From an uncultured Phycisphaerales bacterium (GTDB taxonomy: Bacteria; Planctomycetota; Phycisphaerae; WQYP01): DNA of 50,629 nt. Shown here piece after piece: positions 17,558-26,445 of the stretch; within the stretch, counting starts at the first letter, position 1, and each line of letters starts with the position of its first letter. The stretch spans positions 1 to 50,629 of the forward strand of contig CAIMWO010000003.1 in assembly GCA_903845195.1 (NCBI GenBank), in the 5' to 3' direction. The notes under the pieces are model-generated. The model searched no databases. It was not told where the DNA came from and was given only the letters and a program-made list of their open reading frames with translations. The translations under genes and the position numbers were made by a program.

Positions 17558-20518
17558 TTATCCTTCCTTCACGACTTCCGGCACGCGGGCCGGATCGGTT
17601 TTGGTTTCCAGCGCCTTGGCTTCGCGTACTTCCTTGGAGGTCATCGTGGCGCCCAGGGCGCGGGCGATGATGTCCTTTTGCTCGCGCACGTGCTGTTCGT
17701 GGGAGCCGGCGGCGGGGCTGGCTGACGGCTTGCGTCCGATGTAGAAAAGTTTTTTCATGCCGATCCAATGGTAATGCAGCTTGGCCCCGATGAACGGATA
17801 GACGCCGTTGTTGCGGGGTTCTTCCTGCACCCAGACGACTTCGACTTCGCGCGGGTAGGTTTTGCTGATCTCGGTGAGGCGTTCGGCATTGAAGGGGTAG
17901 ACCTGCTCGAGGCGAACGATGGCGACATCGGTGATGGCTTTTTTGCGGCGTTCGTCGAGGAGTTCGTAGTAGATTTTCCCGCTGCACATGATGACGCGGC
18001 GGACCTTGTTGCGGTCCAGCGGATCGATTTCATCGATGATGTCCTGGAAGCCGGCGGGGGAGGCGAATTCGTCGAGGGTGCTGACGCACAGGGCGTTGCG
18101 CAACATGCTCTTGGGGCTCATGACGACCAGGGGGCGACGGAACGGGCGGTGCATCTGGCGGCGGAGCAGGTGGAATATTTGCGCTGGTGTGGTCGGGCAG
18201 CAGACCTGGAGGTTGTCTTCGGCGCAGAGCTGGAGGAAGCGTTCGAGGCGGGCGTGGCTGTGCTCGGGGCCCTGGCCTTCGTAGCCGTGGGGCAGGAGCA
18301 TGACGAGTCCGTTGTACTTGCCCCATTTGCTTTCGCTGGAGCTGATGAACTGGTCGATGATGGGCTGGCACATGTTGACGAAATCGCCGAACTGGGCCTC
18401 CCACATGACCAGGGCCTGCGGATCGGCGCTGGCGAAGCCATATTCGAAACCGACGACGCCGAACTCGCTGAGCATGGTGTTGATGATGACGAAGCGGCTT
18501 TTGTCTTTGGCGTACTCGGCCAGGGGCACGAAGGGGCGGCCGGTTTTGTTATCGAACCAGACGGCATTGCGATGGCTGAAGGTGCCGCGGCTGACATCCT
18601 GGCCGGTGAGGCGGATCCAGGTGCCTTCATTGAGGAGGGAGCCCCAGGCGAGCATTTCGCCGCAGCCCCAGTCGATGTCTTTTTCCTCGGTGACGGACCT
18701 AAGGCGGTTGTCCATCATCTTCTGGACGGTCTTGTGGAGGTGGAAACCTTCCGGGGCCTGGGTGCAGGCGGCGGCGATTTCCTTGAGTGTCTTCTTGTCG
18801 ACGCCGGTGTTGGCGCCCCAGTCATTGCCCTTGGGGATCTTGGTGAAGTTGGCCCAGGGGCCGTGCACGGGCGGCGGCGTGTCGGAGGGCTTGAAACTCT
18901 GGGCGTATTCGAGGGCGTGTTCTAGTTTCTCGTGGACTTCGGCGGTCATTTGATCGAGTTGTTCCTTCGTGATGTCGCCAGTCTCCAGGAGGTGCTGGGC
19001 ATAGATCTCTTTGACGGTGGGGTGGGCGGCGATTTCGCGCGCCATCACGGGCTGGGTGACGCTGGCGTCGTCGAGCTCGTTGTGGCCGCGGCGGCGATAG
19101 CAGACGAGGTCGATGATGACGTCAGCCTGGAAGCGCTGGCGGAAGGCCATGGCGAGGCGTCCGGCGTGGATGACGGCTTCGGGATCGTCGGCGTTGACGT
19201 GGAAGACGGGGGCCTGGATGGCCTTGGCGACATCGGAGGGGTAACGCGTGAAGCGGCCGTCGCTGGGATTGGTCGTGAAGCCGATCTGGTTGTTGATGAT
19301 GATGTGGATGGTGCCGCCGGTGCGGTAGGCTTCGAGTTCGGAGAGGTAGAGGGTTTCGGCGACGATGCCCTGGCCGGTGAAGGCGGCATCGCCGTGGATG
19401 AGCACGGGGATGGTGCGGGAGCGTTCGACGTCGCCCTTGCGGTTTTGTTTGGCGCGGCACATGCCTTCGACGAGGGGATTGATGATTTCGAGGTGGCTGG
19501 GGTTGTGGGCCAGCGACAAGTGGACTTTTTTGCCATTGGCGGTGACGAGGTCGAAGGCGTAGCCGAGGTGATATTTGACGTCGCCGTCGCCCACTGATTT
19601 GACAGAGGGGCGGCCGATGACTTCGCTCATGAGGGTTTCGTAGGGTTTGCGGAGGATATGGGTGAGGACGTTGAGGCGGCCGCGGTGGGCCATGCCGATG
19701 AGGAGTTCATCCATGCCGGACTCGGAGCCGGTATCGATGAGTTCATCGAGGAGGGAGATGAGGGAGTCGCCGCCCTCGTTGCTGAAGCGTTTGACCGTGG
19801 GGAAGCGGCGCTGGAGGAAGGTTTCGAATTCCTCGGCGGCGATCTGGCGTTGCATGACGAACTGTTTTTGCGGGCGCGACAGGACGGGGCGGTTGAGCGT
19901 CGGTTCCATTTGTTCGAGGAGCCAGGAGCGTTGCTCGCTGTCGCGGATGTCCATGAATTCGACGGCGAAGGTGCCGCAGTAGGTTTGTTTGAGTTGGTCC
20001 ACCAGATCCTTGACGGTGGTGCGGATGCCGCCGCGGAAGCTGTGGGCGGTCAGGACGCGGTCCATGTCTTCCGGCTCGATGTTGAATTCGGAGAGTTCGA
20101 GCATGGGGTGGTGGTACATGTTGTGGCCGAGGGGGTCGAGGTTGGCGATGAGGTGTCCCATCTCGCGGTAGCTGTGGACGAGGTCGCCGATCTGGATGAA
20201 CTTTCCGGGGCCCTTCTGGTATTCGGTGTTTTCGAGAACGGGCTTGGGGGCTTCAACGGCGGCGGCTGCGGCGGCCGGGGAGGGGGCGGGCGTAGGAGCG
20301 GCCTGCGGGGCTTCGGAAGGTTTGAGGCCGGCGAGATCGAAGCCGGCGAAGAAGTAGGCCCATTGGGGATCGACGGATTTGGGATCGCGCTGGTAGGAGG
20401 CATAGAGCTGTTCGATCAGTTCCATGTTGCCGGCGTTGACGGCGTCCATCGGTACGGAAGCATGGCTATGGCCGTTGGTCACGCCGTTGGTTGCATTGGC
20501 ACTAGGGTTACTTTCCAC
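17558..20518 (-). CDS. sucA: 2-oxoglutarate dehydrogenase E1 component
   Basis: A 986-residue thiamine-diphosphate enzyme that decarboxylates 2-oxoglutarate and succinylates the E2 lipoyl group. The start is GTG at 20518 with GGAG 9 nt upstream. The E1 N-terminal segment is recognisable (IEQLYASYQRDPKSVDPQWA), then come HRGRLNVLTHILRKP, HGDAAFTGQGIVAETL, INNQIGFTTNP and RRGHNELDD in the ThDP-binding half, and the transketolase-like C-terminal half (LMLLPHGYEGQGPEHSHARL). An Ala/Pro-rich stretch near residues 70-95 looks like a linker. sucB follows 111 bp downstream. The length is normal for the family. Confidence 0.96.
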   Translation of the reverse strand: MESNPSANATNGVTNGHSHASVPMDAVNAGNMELIEQLYASYQRDPKSVDPQWAYFFAGFDLAGLKPSEAPQAAPTPAPSPAAAAAAVEAPKPVLENTEYQKGPGKFIQIGDLVHSYREMGHLIANLDPLGHNMYHHPMLELSEFNIEPEDMDRVLTAHSFRGGIRTTVKDLVDQLKQTYCGTFAVEFMDIRDSEQRSWLLEQMEPTLNRPVLSRPQKQFVMQRQIAAEEFETFLQRRFPTVKRFSNEGGDSLISLLDELIDTGSESGMDELLIGMAHRGRLNVLTHILRKPYETLMSEVIGRPSVKSVGDGDVKYHLGYAFDLVTANGKKVHLSLAHNPSHLEIINPLVEGMCRAKQNRKGDVERSRTIPVLIHGDAAFTGQGIVAETLYLSELEAYRTGGTIHIIINNQIGFTTNPSDGRFTRYPSDVAKAIQAPVFHVNADDPEAVIHAGRLAMAFRQRFQADVIIDLVCYRRRGHNELDDASVTQPVMAREIAAHPTVKEIYAQHLLETGDITKEQLDQMTAEVHEKLEHALEYAQSFKPSDTPPPVHGPWANFTKIPKGNDWGANTGVDKKTLKEIAAACTQAPEGFHLHKTVQKMMDNRLRSVTEEKDIDWGCGEMLAWGSLLNEGTWIRLTGQDVSRGTFSHRNAVWFDNKTGRPFVPLAEYAKDKSRFVIINTMLSEFGVVGFEYGFASADPQALVMWEAQFGDFVNMCQPIIDQFISSSESKWGKYNGLVMLLPHGYEGQGPEHSHARLERFLQLCAEDNLQVCCPTTPAQIFHLLRRQMHRPFRRPLVVMSPKSMLRNALCVSTLDEFASPAGFQDIIDEIDPLDRNKVRRVIMCSGKIYYELLDERRKKAITDVAIVRLEQVYPFNAERLTEISKTYPREVEVVWVQEEPRNNGVYPFIGAKLHYHWIGMKKLFYIGRKPSASPAAGSHEQHVREQKDIIARALGATMTSKEVREAKALETKTDPARVPEVVKEG

Positions 20519-20860
20519 TTTCTGATTCTCCAGAACATCGGGCGAATGGGGGAGCCGATCGCTGATTGCCGGGATTAACAGTATAGCGCTAGACGCGCTC
20601 TCAGTAGTTTACGTCTAGGTCCAAAAGGATGCCAACGTCCGGATTCTGTCTGTTTGTCGCGTTTGTGTATCTCGCGCTGGCAGAAGGACGTAGCGTATCG
20701 ATTACCATCGGTTATCTTGCATAATTCCATCAAAACAAGCGGATTGGGCAGGGCGCTTGGCCGGGTCCAGCAAAGTCGCGATCGTACGGAACTATCGCGA
20801 TTACGAGGCGTCTCATACACTTTCGCCTGATTGGGTTCATTTCTCATGAGGAGTCCTCTG
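20519..20860. other. Divergent regulatory gap, sucA / SIMPL gene
   Basis: No gene is supported here. A 7-bp inverted repeat, CTAGACG at 20589 and CGTCTAG at 20612 with a 16-nt spacer, lies about 70-100 nt upstream of the sucA start and could be an operator, but this is only a pattern. A GAGGAG ribosome binding site at about 20848 serves the gene to the right. Confidence 0.3.
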
Positions 20861-21592
20861 ATGCGTACGTGCCTGATTGCTCTGGTGGCCATGATCGCGT
20901 GGATGGGATGGATGACGACGGCACAAGCCGCGGACCCGCAGCCGCGAACCATTTCGACCAGCGGCACGGCCATTGTTTACGTCACGCCGGACCAGGTGGT
21001 CGTGACCTTCGGCATCGAGACGTTCGATGCCGACATGGACAAAGCCACCAGCGCCAACAACAGTGCAGCGGCCAAGTTGGTTGCGGCGATCAAAGGGTTG
21101 GGCGTCGAAGAAAAATACGTTCAGACCGACCGGCTGGAAGTGCAGATTGCCTATCACTTTGCCGAGGAGCAGCGTAACAAAATCGCCGGCTACTACGCCC
21201 GGCGGTCGTACTCGGTGAAACTCAAGGACGTAAAGCTATTCAATAAGCTCATCGAGACGGGCCTGAAGAATGGCGCCAACCAGCTTCACGGCGTGGATTT
21301 CCAGACCACGGAGATCCGCAAATACCGCGATCAGGCGCGGCAGATGGCGATCAAGGCGGCCAAGGAAAAGGCCGTGGCCTTGGCGAATGAGTTGGATTGC
21401 AAAGTGGGCAAGCCGTTGACCATCACGGAAGGGTCTGCCGGGTATTCCATTGGTAATTTGAACGTTTCGCGCAATGTTGTGCAGAGCGTTGCGCAGGCTA
21501 CTGCCGAAGGCGATGCGAATTCCGACACTCTGCCGCTGGGACAGATCGCGGTGCAGGCGTCAGTGAATGTGACATTTGATTTGAATGATTAG
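20861..21592 (+). CDS. SIMPL-domain (DUF541) exported protein
   Basis: The product has 243 residues, with GAGGAG 7 nt before the chosen ATG. Upstream in-frame ATGs are less likely because they would lengthen the signal peptide (MRTCLIALVAMIAWMG...AQAA). The mature part is a typical SIMPL/DUF541 domain: ISTSGTAIVYVTPDQVVVTFG at the start, KYVQTDRLEVQIAY in the middle, and the C-terminal IAVQASVNVTFDL strand. Members form periplasmic or outer-membrane oligomers linked to stress; the precise function is unclear. It appears monocistronic. Confidence 0.88.
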   Translation: MRTCLIALVAMIAWMGWMTTAQAADPQPRTISTSGTAIVYVTPDQVVVTFGIETFDADMDKATSANNSAAAKLVAAIKGLGVEEKYVQTDRLEVQIAYHFAEEQRNKIAGYYARRSYSVKLKDVKLFNKLIETGLKNGANQLHGVDFQTTEIRKYRDQARQMAIKAAKEKAVALANELDCKVGKPLTITEGSAGYSIGNLNVSRNVVQSVAQATAEGDANSDTLPLGQIAVQASVNVTFDLND

Positions 21593-21640
21593 GGTGGGAT
21601 TCCAGCGTGCAGAAGTGCCGAGCGCGGCGAATTCGTTTGA

Positions 21641-22576
21641 TCACCCGCCGAAGGATTGGCCGCGGCGGTAGGAGCGGCTTTTTCGGGAGGGGTTGTGGAT
21701 TTCGAGGAGGCCTTGGGCGATCCACTGGGGGCAGAGGCCGACGATGGTGCGGGGTTCGAGGCCGAGGTGGGTGGCGATGTCGGCGGCGGTGGCGATGCCG
21801 CGGCGATCGAGGAGGTCGAGGAGTTTGCGTTCGCGCGGGGGGAGGAGGCGGAGGGCAGGGGGAACGGGTGCGGGAAGGTCGGGGGGTTCCGTTGGTTTTG
21901 CAGCGGATGCGGCGCTGGCGCGGAGCAGGCGGGCGGTATGGGAGGCTTCGGCCATGCCGGCGATGAAGAGGGCGAGAAACGCGGTGATATCGGCTTGCGC
22001 GCGGCCAATGTAGTAGTTGGGGGAGGGGCCGGCGCTCAGGGCGGCATCGAGAGCAGGGCGATGGCGCGCGGCGTAATCGTCGAGAGAATTGTGGGCGATG
22101 GCGTCGTAGCTGGCGCGGCGGAGGATGAGGGCGGCGAGGAGGCGGCCGGCGCGGCCATTGCCGCCATCGTGGGGACGGATCGTGACATATTGATAGTGCG
22201 CGAGGGCGGCGACGAGCGGGGCGGGTAGGGCGGAGTTGGTTTGCTGATCGTTGATCCAGGCGAGAAGCTCGGACATGAGTGCGGGGACATCGGAGGCTTC
22301 CGGGGGCATGTAGACGATTACGCCTGTGGGGCCGTCGAGGATGACGTTTTGGTTTTGGCGGTAGGGGAGGGGCTGGAGTTGATTGGTGAGGAGCGCCCCG
22401 TGCAGGGACTGGAGATCTTCGGGGGTGAGGGGCTGGTGATCCAGAGCGGGTTGTTCGCGTGATGGGAGAGCGATATCTGCGGCTTCGGGATGATCGGCCA
22501 TGAACTGGCGATCCGCTTCGATAGCCATCAGATGCTTGGCGATTTCGGTAGTGATGTGGAAAACGGGGTAGAACAT
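21641..22576 (-). CDS. Fic-family protein with altered catalytic motif
   Basis: This 311-residue protein carries a Fic domain at ~50-215 and a winged-helix domain near ~245-300 (ERKLLDLLDRRGIATAADIA). It resembles the Fic group whose core reads HYQFVTIHPYYDGNGRTARLL (recalled from memory). Here the core is HYQYVTIRPHDGGNGRAGR, so the catalytic histidine is Arg134 and the acidic metal ligand is Gly. The nucleotide sequence clearly reads CGT at that codon. Fic enzymes usually transfer AMP to protein hydroxyls, so this one may be inactive or have another role. The downstream DITAFLALFIAGMAEA matches the same group. Four phased repeats lie just upstream. Confidence 0.8.
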   Translation of the reverse strand: MFYPVFHITTEIAKHLMAIEADRQFMADHPEAADIALPSREQPALDHQPLTPEDLQSLHGALLTNQLQPLPYRQNQNVILDGPTGVIVYMPPEASDVPALMSELLAWINDQQTNSALPAPLVAALAHYQYVTIRPHDGGNGRAGRLLAALILRRASYDAIAHNSLDDYAARHRPALDAALSAGPSPNYYIGRAQADITAFLALFIAGMAEASHTARLLRASAASAAKPTEPPDLPAPVPPALRLLPPRERKLLDLLDRRGIATAADIATHLGLEPRTIVGLCPQWIAQGLLEIHNPSRKSRSYRRGQSFGG

Positions 22577-22590
22577 GGTGACAGTGTAGT

Positions 22591-22630
22591 TAAATGTTTT
22601 ATAAATGTCACTTAAATGTCAGATAAATGG
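22591..22630 (-). promoter_or_regulatory. Four 11-bp-phased operator-like repeats upstream of the Fic gene
   Basis: TAAATG begins at 22591, 22602, 22613 and 22624, exactly 11 bp apart; three copies read TAAATGT and the last TAAATGG. On the coding strand of the Fic gene these are ACATTTA heptamers with 4-bp spacers, 15-55 bp before its ATG. An AT-rich promoter-like stretch (TATAAC) lies just upstream. The one-turn spacing suggests cooperative binding of a regulator. Confidence 0.6.
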
Positions 22631-22688
22631 TTTATGAGTTATATAATCGTTTAAGCGAATTTATACATGATTAGTTCGGGTTGAAGAG

Positions 22689-24203
22689 TTACTGGGGGAG
22701 TGGGGGTGAGGTGCCGGCTTCGGAGATGCCGAGGGCCAGGCCGGTGATTTTGTTGTAGGCGTTGTAGACATCGAGGAGGGCGTCCTGGGCGCGGCGGGAA
22801 TTTTGGAGGAAGAGGGCGACGGTGCCGCCGCCACCGGAGGCGGTGATGCGGGCGCCGAAGAGGCCTTTGTCGGGTCCGGCTTCCATGATGCGATCGACGA
22901 GCCAGTCGGCCTCGCGGCAACTGAGTTCGAGGCGCAGGCGGTAGCTGTGATGGCTGGCCAGAAGCAATCGGCCGGCGCGGGCGAGCAGACGCTCGCGTTC
23001 GAGGCCGGTGAGATTTCGCGGCTGGCCGTCGGGGGCGTCTTCGGAGAGTTCTTCGATGGCCTGCAGGAATTGTTCGGCATGTTCGTGCTCGCTGATCAGG
23101 TGATCGACGGCGGTGCGGACGCGATACATGGCGGCGGGATCGAGGCGGCCGGCGCGTTCGGGGAGTTCGCCGTAGGTGCGGATGAAATCGGAACCGCGCA
23201 TGCGGCGCGGGGTCAGGGCGCGAAAATATTGGCGGTAGAGGAGCGGGCTGACGTTGGCGAGGTAGCCGTGGAGGGGGGTGTGGCGCTGGCCGAGATCGCG
23301 GTAGATGGTTTCGATGATGCGAAAGCCCATGGCTCCGGCGAGGCGCAGATTTTCGAGGGTTTCATTGGCGGCGGTATAGCGGACGCCGGTATCGAGCGCG
23401 AGGATGCGGACATCATCGGGCAGGGGGACGAAGCCGACGAATTGGTGGGGTTGGGCGGAATAGCGCAGCAGGCGCGGACGAGGCGCGGAGGCATCTGAGG
23501 AAGGTGCGGAGGTATCGGCGAGCAGGCAGGTGAGGGCGTCGATGGCGTGGGCTGGGCCGCCGTGGGAATCGGCCAGCGACTCGGCGCGTTGGATGGCGAG
23601 GGCCTGGTCGAGGGGTTCCATGTGAATTTGGCGGGCATCGCACCAGGCGAGGAGGGTGGCGGCAAGCAGTGCGGTGGAACTGGCCTGGCCGGCGCCGAGC
23701 GGGATGGTGGAGCGGATGAGGAGCGTGGCGCCGGGACCTGATGGTGCATCGTGTGGTGCGGTGGCGGGAACGACTGCGGCCGGAGTTTTCGGGGGGTGCG
23801 ATGTGAGCAGCGTGTACCAGAGCGCCACCAGCGGGGAAGCCCATTGAGCCGGTCCCTGAAGCAGCGCGGCCACTTCGCGTGCGGGGATCCACTCGCCGGT
23901 CGGATCACCTGCCTGGTGCAGTTTGCGCAGATCAAAAGTAACCTGCCCCTCGCCGACGGGGGGGGAAATTTGATCGGACTCGATGATCAGCAGTGAGTCG
24001 GCGCGCGGTTGGAGGGTGACGGTGACTCGCAGGGGCAGGGCGATTTGTGCGAGCGTGCCGCCGGCCTGGGCAGCGAGTCCGCCGAGGACATCGAGGCGGG
24101 CGGGCGCGGAGCGCATGAACGAGGGGCGCTGGGCGTCGAGTGCCGATGGCGGCGCGGCGCTGGGCGAATGAGAAGCGGTACGAATATTTTTTGCGCGGGG
24201 CAT
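22689..24203 (-). CDS. GHMP-family sugar kinase
   Basis: The product has 504 residues. GHMP motif 1 is APARLDVLGGLAAQAGG (residues ~33-49), the ATP-binding motif 2 is IPLGAGQASSTALLAA (~165-180), and motif 3 is ITASGGGGTVALFL (~460). This arrangement fits galactokinase or L-arabinokinase relatives; the length and the long middle section favour the L-arabinokinase-like branch. The substrate cannot be decided from sequence. No sugar transporter or epimerase is adjacent. The first ~28 residues are low-complexity and the true start may be further in. Confidence 0.8.
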   Translation of the reverse strand: MPRAKNIRTASHSPSAAPPSALDAQRPSFMRSAPARLDVLGGLAAQAGGTLAQIALPLRVTVTLQPRADSLLIIESDQISPPVGEGQVTFDLRKLHQAGDPTGEWIPAREVAALLQGPAQWASPLVALWYTLLTSHPPKTPAAVVPATAPHDAPSGPGATLLIRSTIPLGAGQASSTALLAATLLAWCDARQIHMEPLDQALAIQRAESLADSHGGPAHAIDALTCLLADTSAPSSDASAPRPRLLRYSAQPHQFVGFVPLPDDVRILALDTGVRYTAANETLENLRLAGAMGFRIIETIYRDLGQRHTPLHGYLANVSPLLYRQYFRALTPRRMRGSDFIRTYGELPERAGRLDPAAMYRVRTAVDHLISEHEHAEQFLQAIEELSEDAPDGQPRNLTGLERERLLARAGRLLLASHHSYRLRLELSCREADWLVDRIMEAGPDKGLFGARITASGGGGTVALFLQNSRRAQDALLDVYNAYNKITGLALGISEAGTSPPLPQ

Positions 24204-24270
24204 GGGTACATGTTATGGCCTGATGGGTGGGAGCGACAATGGAAAATGAGCGCTTTGTGCACTGGACGAC

Positions 24271-24315
24271 GAAAATAAATGAGCCACAAATGAACACGAA
24301 TGAACACAAATTTGT
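24271..24315. repeat. CACRAATRAA-type repeat, diverged solo copy
   Basis: About 2.7 units of the 10-bp repeat, with CACAAATGAA and CACGAATGAA side by side, preceded by AAATAAATGAGC. It ends in the palindrome ACAAATTTGT and lies 27 nt downstream of the mbfA stop. It differs from the 38-bp copies at 26240 and 30653 but is related to the 39110-39155 arm. Confidence 0.7.
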
Positions 24316-24341
24316 AAGAAAAGAAGGGCGGGACGGGGGCG

Positions 24342-25301
24342 TCAGGATTTTCCGATGAGGACGCCGGCGGCGAAGACCAGTGCGCCGCCGACGGCGACTT
24401 GCAGGGATGCGGAGGCGAGGGGGGAGTCCATGTATTTGTGGCGAATCCAGGAAATGACGGCGAGTTCGACCAGCACGACGCCGACGGCGATACCGGTGGC
24501 AATCTGGAAGCTGGGGAAGAGGTAGGGGAGCGTGTGGCCGATGCCGCCGAGGGTGGTCATGAGGCCGCAGACGACGCCGCGAATCCAGGGATGTCCGCGG
24601 CCGGTGAGGGCGCCATCATCGGAGAGCGCCTCAGCGAAGCCCATGGAGATGCCCGCGCCGACGGAAGCGGCGAGGCCGACGACGAAGGCGTCGTGCGATT
24701 GTTGGGTGGCGAAGGCGGCGGCAAAGAGGGGGGCGAGGGTGGATACCGAGCCATCCATGAGACCGGCGAGGCCGGGCTGGACGATCTGCATGATGAAGAG
24801 GCGGCGCTGGGCCTGGTCTTCCTGCTGGCGTGCGCCGGGGGTGAGGTGTTTGGCTTCGAGGGCTTCGGCGGCATGAATGTGGGCGATCTCGGCATCGGCC
24901 AGATCGCCGAGGAGTTTGCGGGTGGAGGCATCGGTGACGCGCTGGGCGGCGCTGAGATAGAAGCGGCGGGTTTCGACTTCCATGGTTTCGGCCTGGCGGC
25001 GGACGTAATCGAGGCCGAGGTTTTTGACGAGCCAGACCGGTTTACGGGGGACGAAGCCTTTGACGTCGCCGCGGTGGATGACGGGGATATGTTCGCCGAA
25101 GCGCTGGCGATACATTTCGATGAGACGGCCGCGGTGGACGGATTCCTCGGCCTGCATGGTGCGGAAGATCTGGGCAGTGGCGGCGTAATCTTTTTCGAGG
25201 GCGGCGGCGAAGTCGGCATAGGTGCGGCCGTCCTCTTCTTCGAGGGAGATCGCCAGGGCGAGAATTTCCTGCTCAGAAAGGAATTTGAACGCTTTGGCCA
25301 T
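24342..25301 (-). CDS. mbfA: MbfA-like ferritin-domain / VIT1-type iron exporter
   Basis: A 319-residue protein fusing a rubrerythrin/ferritin-like four-helix domain (~1-145, with ligand-type [16 protein letters not shown] and [11 protein letters not shown] motifs) to a CCC1/VIT1-type membrane domain (~150-319, about five helices, [18 protein letters not shown]). In alphaproteobacteria such proteins (membrane-bound ferritin A) export iron and limit peroxide stress. The start at 25301 has AAAGGG upstream and gives [12 protein letters not shown]. No Irr or Fur box was seen upstream. The gene is probably transcribed alone. Confidence 0.85.
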   Translation of the reverse strand: MAKAFKFLSEQEILALAISLEEEDGRTYADFAAALEKDYAATAQIFRTMQAEESVHRGRLIEMYRQRFGEHIPVIHRGDVKGFVPRKPVWLVKNLGLDYVRRQAETMEVETRRFYLSAAQRVTDASTRKLLGDLADAEIAHIHAAEALEAKHLTPGARQQEDQAQRRLFIMQIVQPGLAGLMDGSVSTLAPLFAAAFATQQSHDAFVVGLAASVGAGISMGFAEALSDDGALTGRGHPWIRGVVCGLMTTLGGIGHTLPYLFPSFQIATGIAVGVVLVELAVISWIRHKYMDSPLASASLQVAVGGALVFAAGVLIGKS

Positions 25302-25386
25302 GAGAAGCCCTTTGATTGAGCCAGTGACGACACGCATATTGTAGCGACGGATGGAGGGGCTGCGAGGCGGTACGGTCGGGCGGGGT

Positions 25387-25407
25387 TCATTGGTTATTGC
25401 TCATTGG
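25387..25407. repeat. Heptamer tract, TCATTGG units
   Basis: Three 7-bp units (TCATTGG, TTATTGC, TCATTGG). Unlike most tracts it lies between two divergent starts (mbfA and the GNAT gene) and not after a stop. Confidence 0.55.
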
Positions 25408-25502
25408 ATCGGCGGCTGCCACAATGCGTAGTGAAACGTGAGTTGTAGGCCATGGAGAGTGGATGCCTGGCCGGTGGGCGGCGCGGTTTTTTTCGGTAGA
25501 CT

Positions 25503-26168
25503 GTGGGCAAGGATTTGCCAAGGTGTTTTGCGGGTGATTGGGTGATCAAGGCTCCACCATTTCGGTTTCTGGATGCGGCCCAGATTTTCCCGCTCGTCGA
25601 TGGCGAGTTGGAGCTGGTGGAGCCGGCGCCGCAGCACATTGCCGACATGCTGGCGGCGTGCCAGCATCCGCTGACCAAGCACGAGATGCCGCAGCAGGCC
25701 AACACGACGCAGGAATCGCTCGACGCGCTGCTGAAGCGCAATCCGCGGGGGCATGTGCCGGAGGATGCGGCGCATCATGTCGCGCCGGGGTACACGTTCT
25801 GGATGCGGCTGAAGGATGGGGCGGGCGGGGCTTCCCCTCCCGCACCGGTGCGGATGGCGGGATCGATCGGGCTGCGGATTGCGAATACGACGGACATCGA
25901 GTTTTATCTGGGGCACATCGGCTATCACGTGTTGCCGCCGGCGCGGGGGCATCATTATGCGGCCCGGGCGTGCCGGCTGTTGATGCCGCTGGCGCGGGCG
26001 CACGGGCAGGCCACGCTGTGGATCACGTGCAATCCGGATAATCTTGCATCGCGGCGGACATGCGAAGCTTTGGGGGCGGAGTTGATCGAGACGATCGCGG
26101 TGCCGCGGGGGCATCCGTTGTACGAGCAGGGGGACAGGTATAAATGCAGGTATCGCATTACATTGTGA
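25503..26168 (+). CDS. GNAT-family N-acetyltransferase
   Basis: A 221-residue protein with the RimJ/RimL-type opening (DGELELVEPAPQHIADML), a central strand pair, the acetyl-CoA binding region near HHYAARACRLLMPLARAHG, and NPDNLASRRTCEALGA, which fits the V/I..NP.N..S..v.EklG signature of this group. It probably acetylates a protein N-terminus, a small amine or an antibiotic; the substrate is unknown. The start shown is GTG; a second GTG at 25542 is possible and no ribosome binding site decides between them. Confidence 0.78.
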   Translation: MGKDLPRCFAGDWVIKAPPFRFLDAAQIFPLVDGELELVEPAPQHIADMLAACQHPLTKHEMPQQANTTQESLDALLKRNPRGHVPEDAAHHVAPGYTFWMRLKDGAGGASPPAPVRMAGSIGLRIANTTDIEFYLGHIGYHVLPPARGHHYAARACRLLMPLARAHGQATLWITCNPDNLASRRTCEALGAELIETIAVPRGHPLYEQGDRYKCRYRITL

Positions 26169-26239
26169 GTATTTTCGCAGAGCGGGGAACGGGTGTGGAG
26201 GGGGATGATCTTGACTGCTCAGACGTGCAGTTAACGGCC

Positions 26240-26277
26240 GTAAATTAGCCACAAATAAACACGAATGAACACAAATG
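26240..26277 (+). repeat. Solo copy of the 38-bp cassette terminal repeat
   Basis: Identical over all 38 bases to the inverted terminal repeats of the GxxExxY cassette at 30653-30690 and 31101-31138, and in the same orientation as the 30653 copy. Internally it is built from 10-bp CACRAATRAA units. No GxxExxY gene is attached. It lies about 70 nt after the GNAT stop codon. Confidence 0.85.
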
Positions 26278-26445
26278 AGTGAATAGAGGATACATAGACC
26301 CTGCCGTCACTCTGTCGTCGCCTTTTTCGGGGCGGGAAAGGAAAGATTTCCCGCGGAATTGCGTTTAGCTTAAGATGCGGCCTCGAGAAACGAGTCAGAG
26401 GCGGCGGCCTTCTGTTCTATAAGGTATTGGCGGAGTGTCGGGGTT

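Noticed and set aside
20589..20618. Confident operator for sucA
   Set aside because: A 7-bp inverted repeat with a 16-nt spacer can occur by chance, and no matching site was seen elsewhere in the window.
22591..22630. CRISPR-like array
   Set aside because: The units are 7 bp with 4-bp spacers, far too short for CRISPR, and no cas genes are present.
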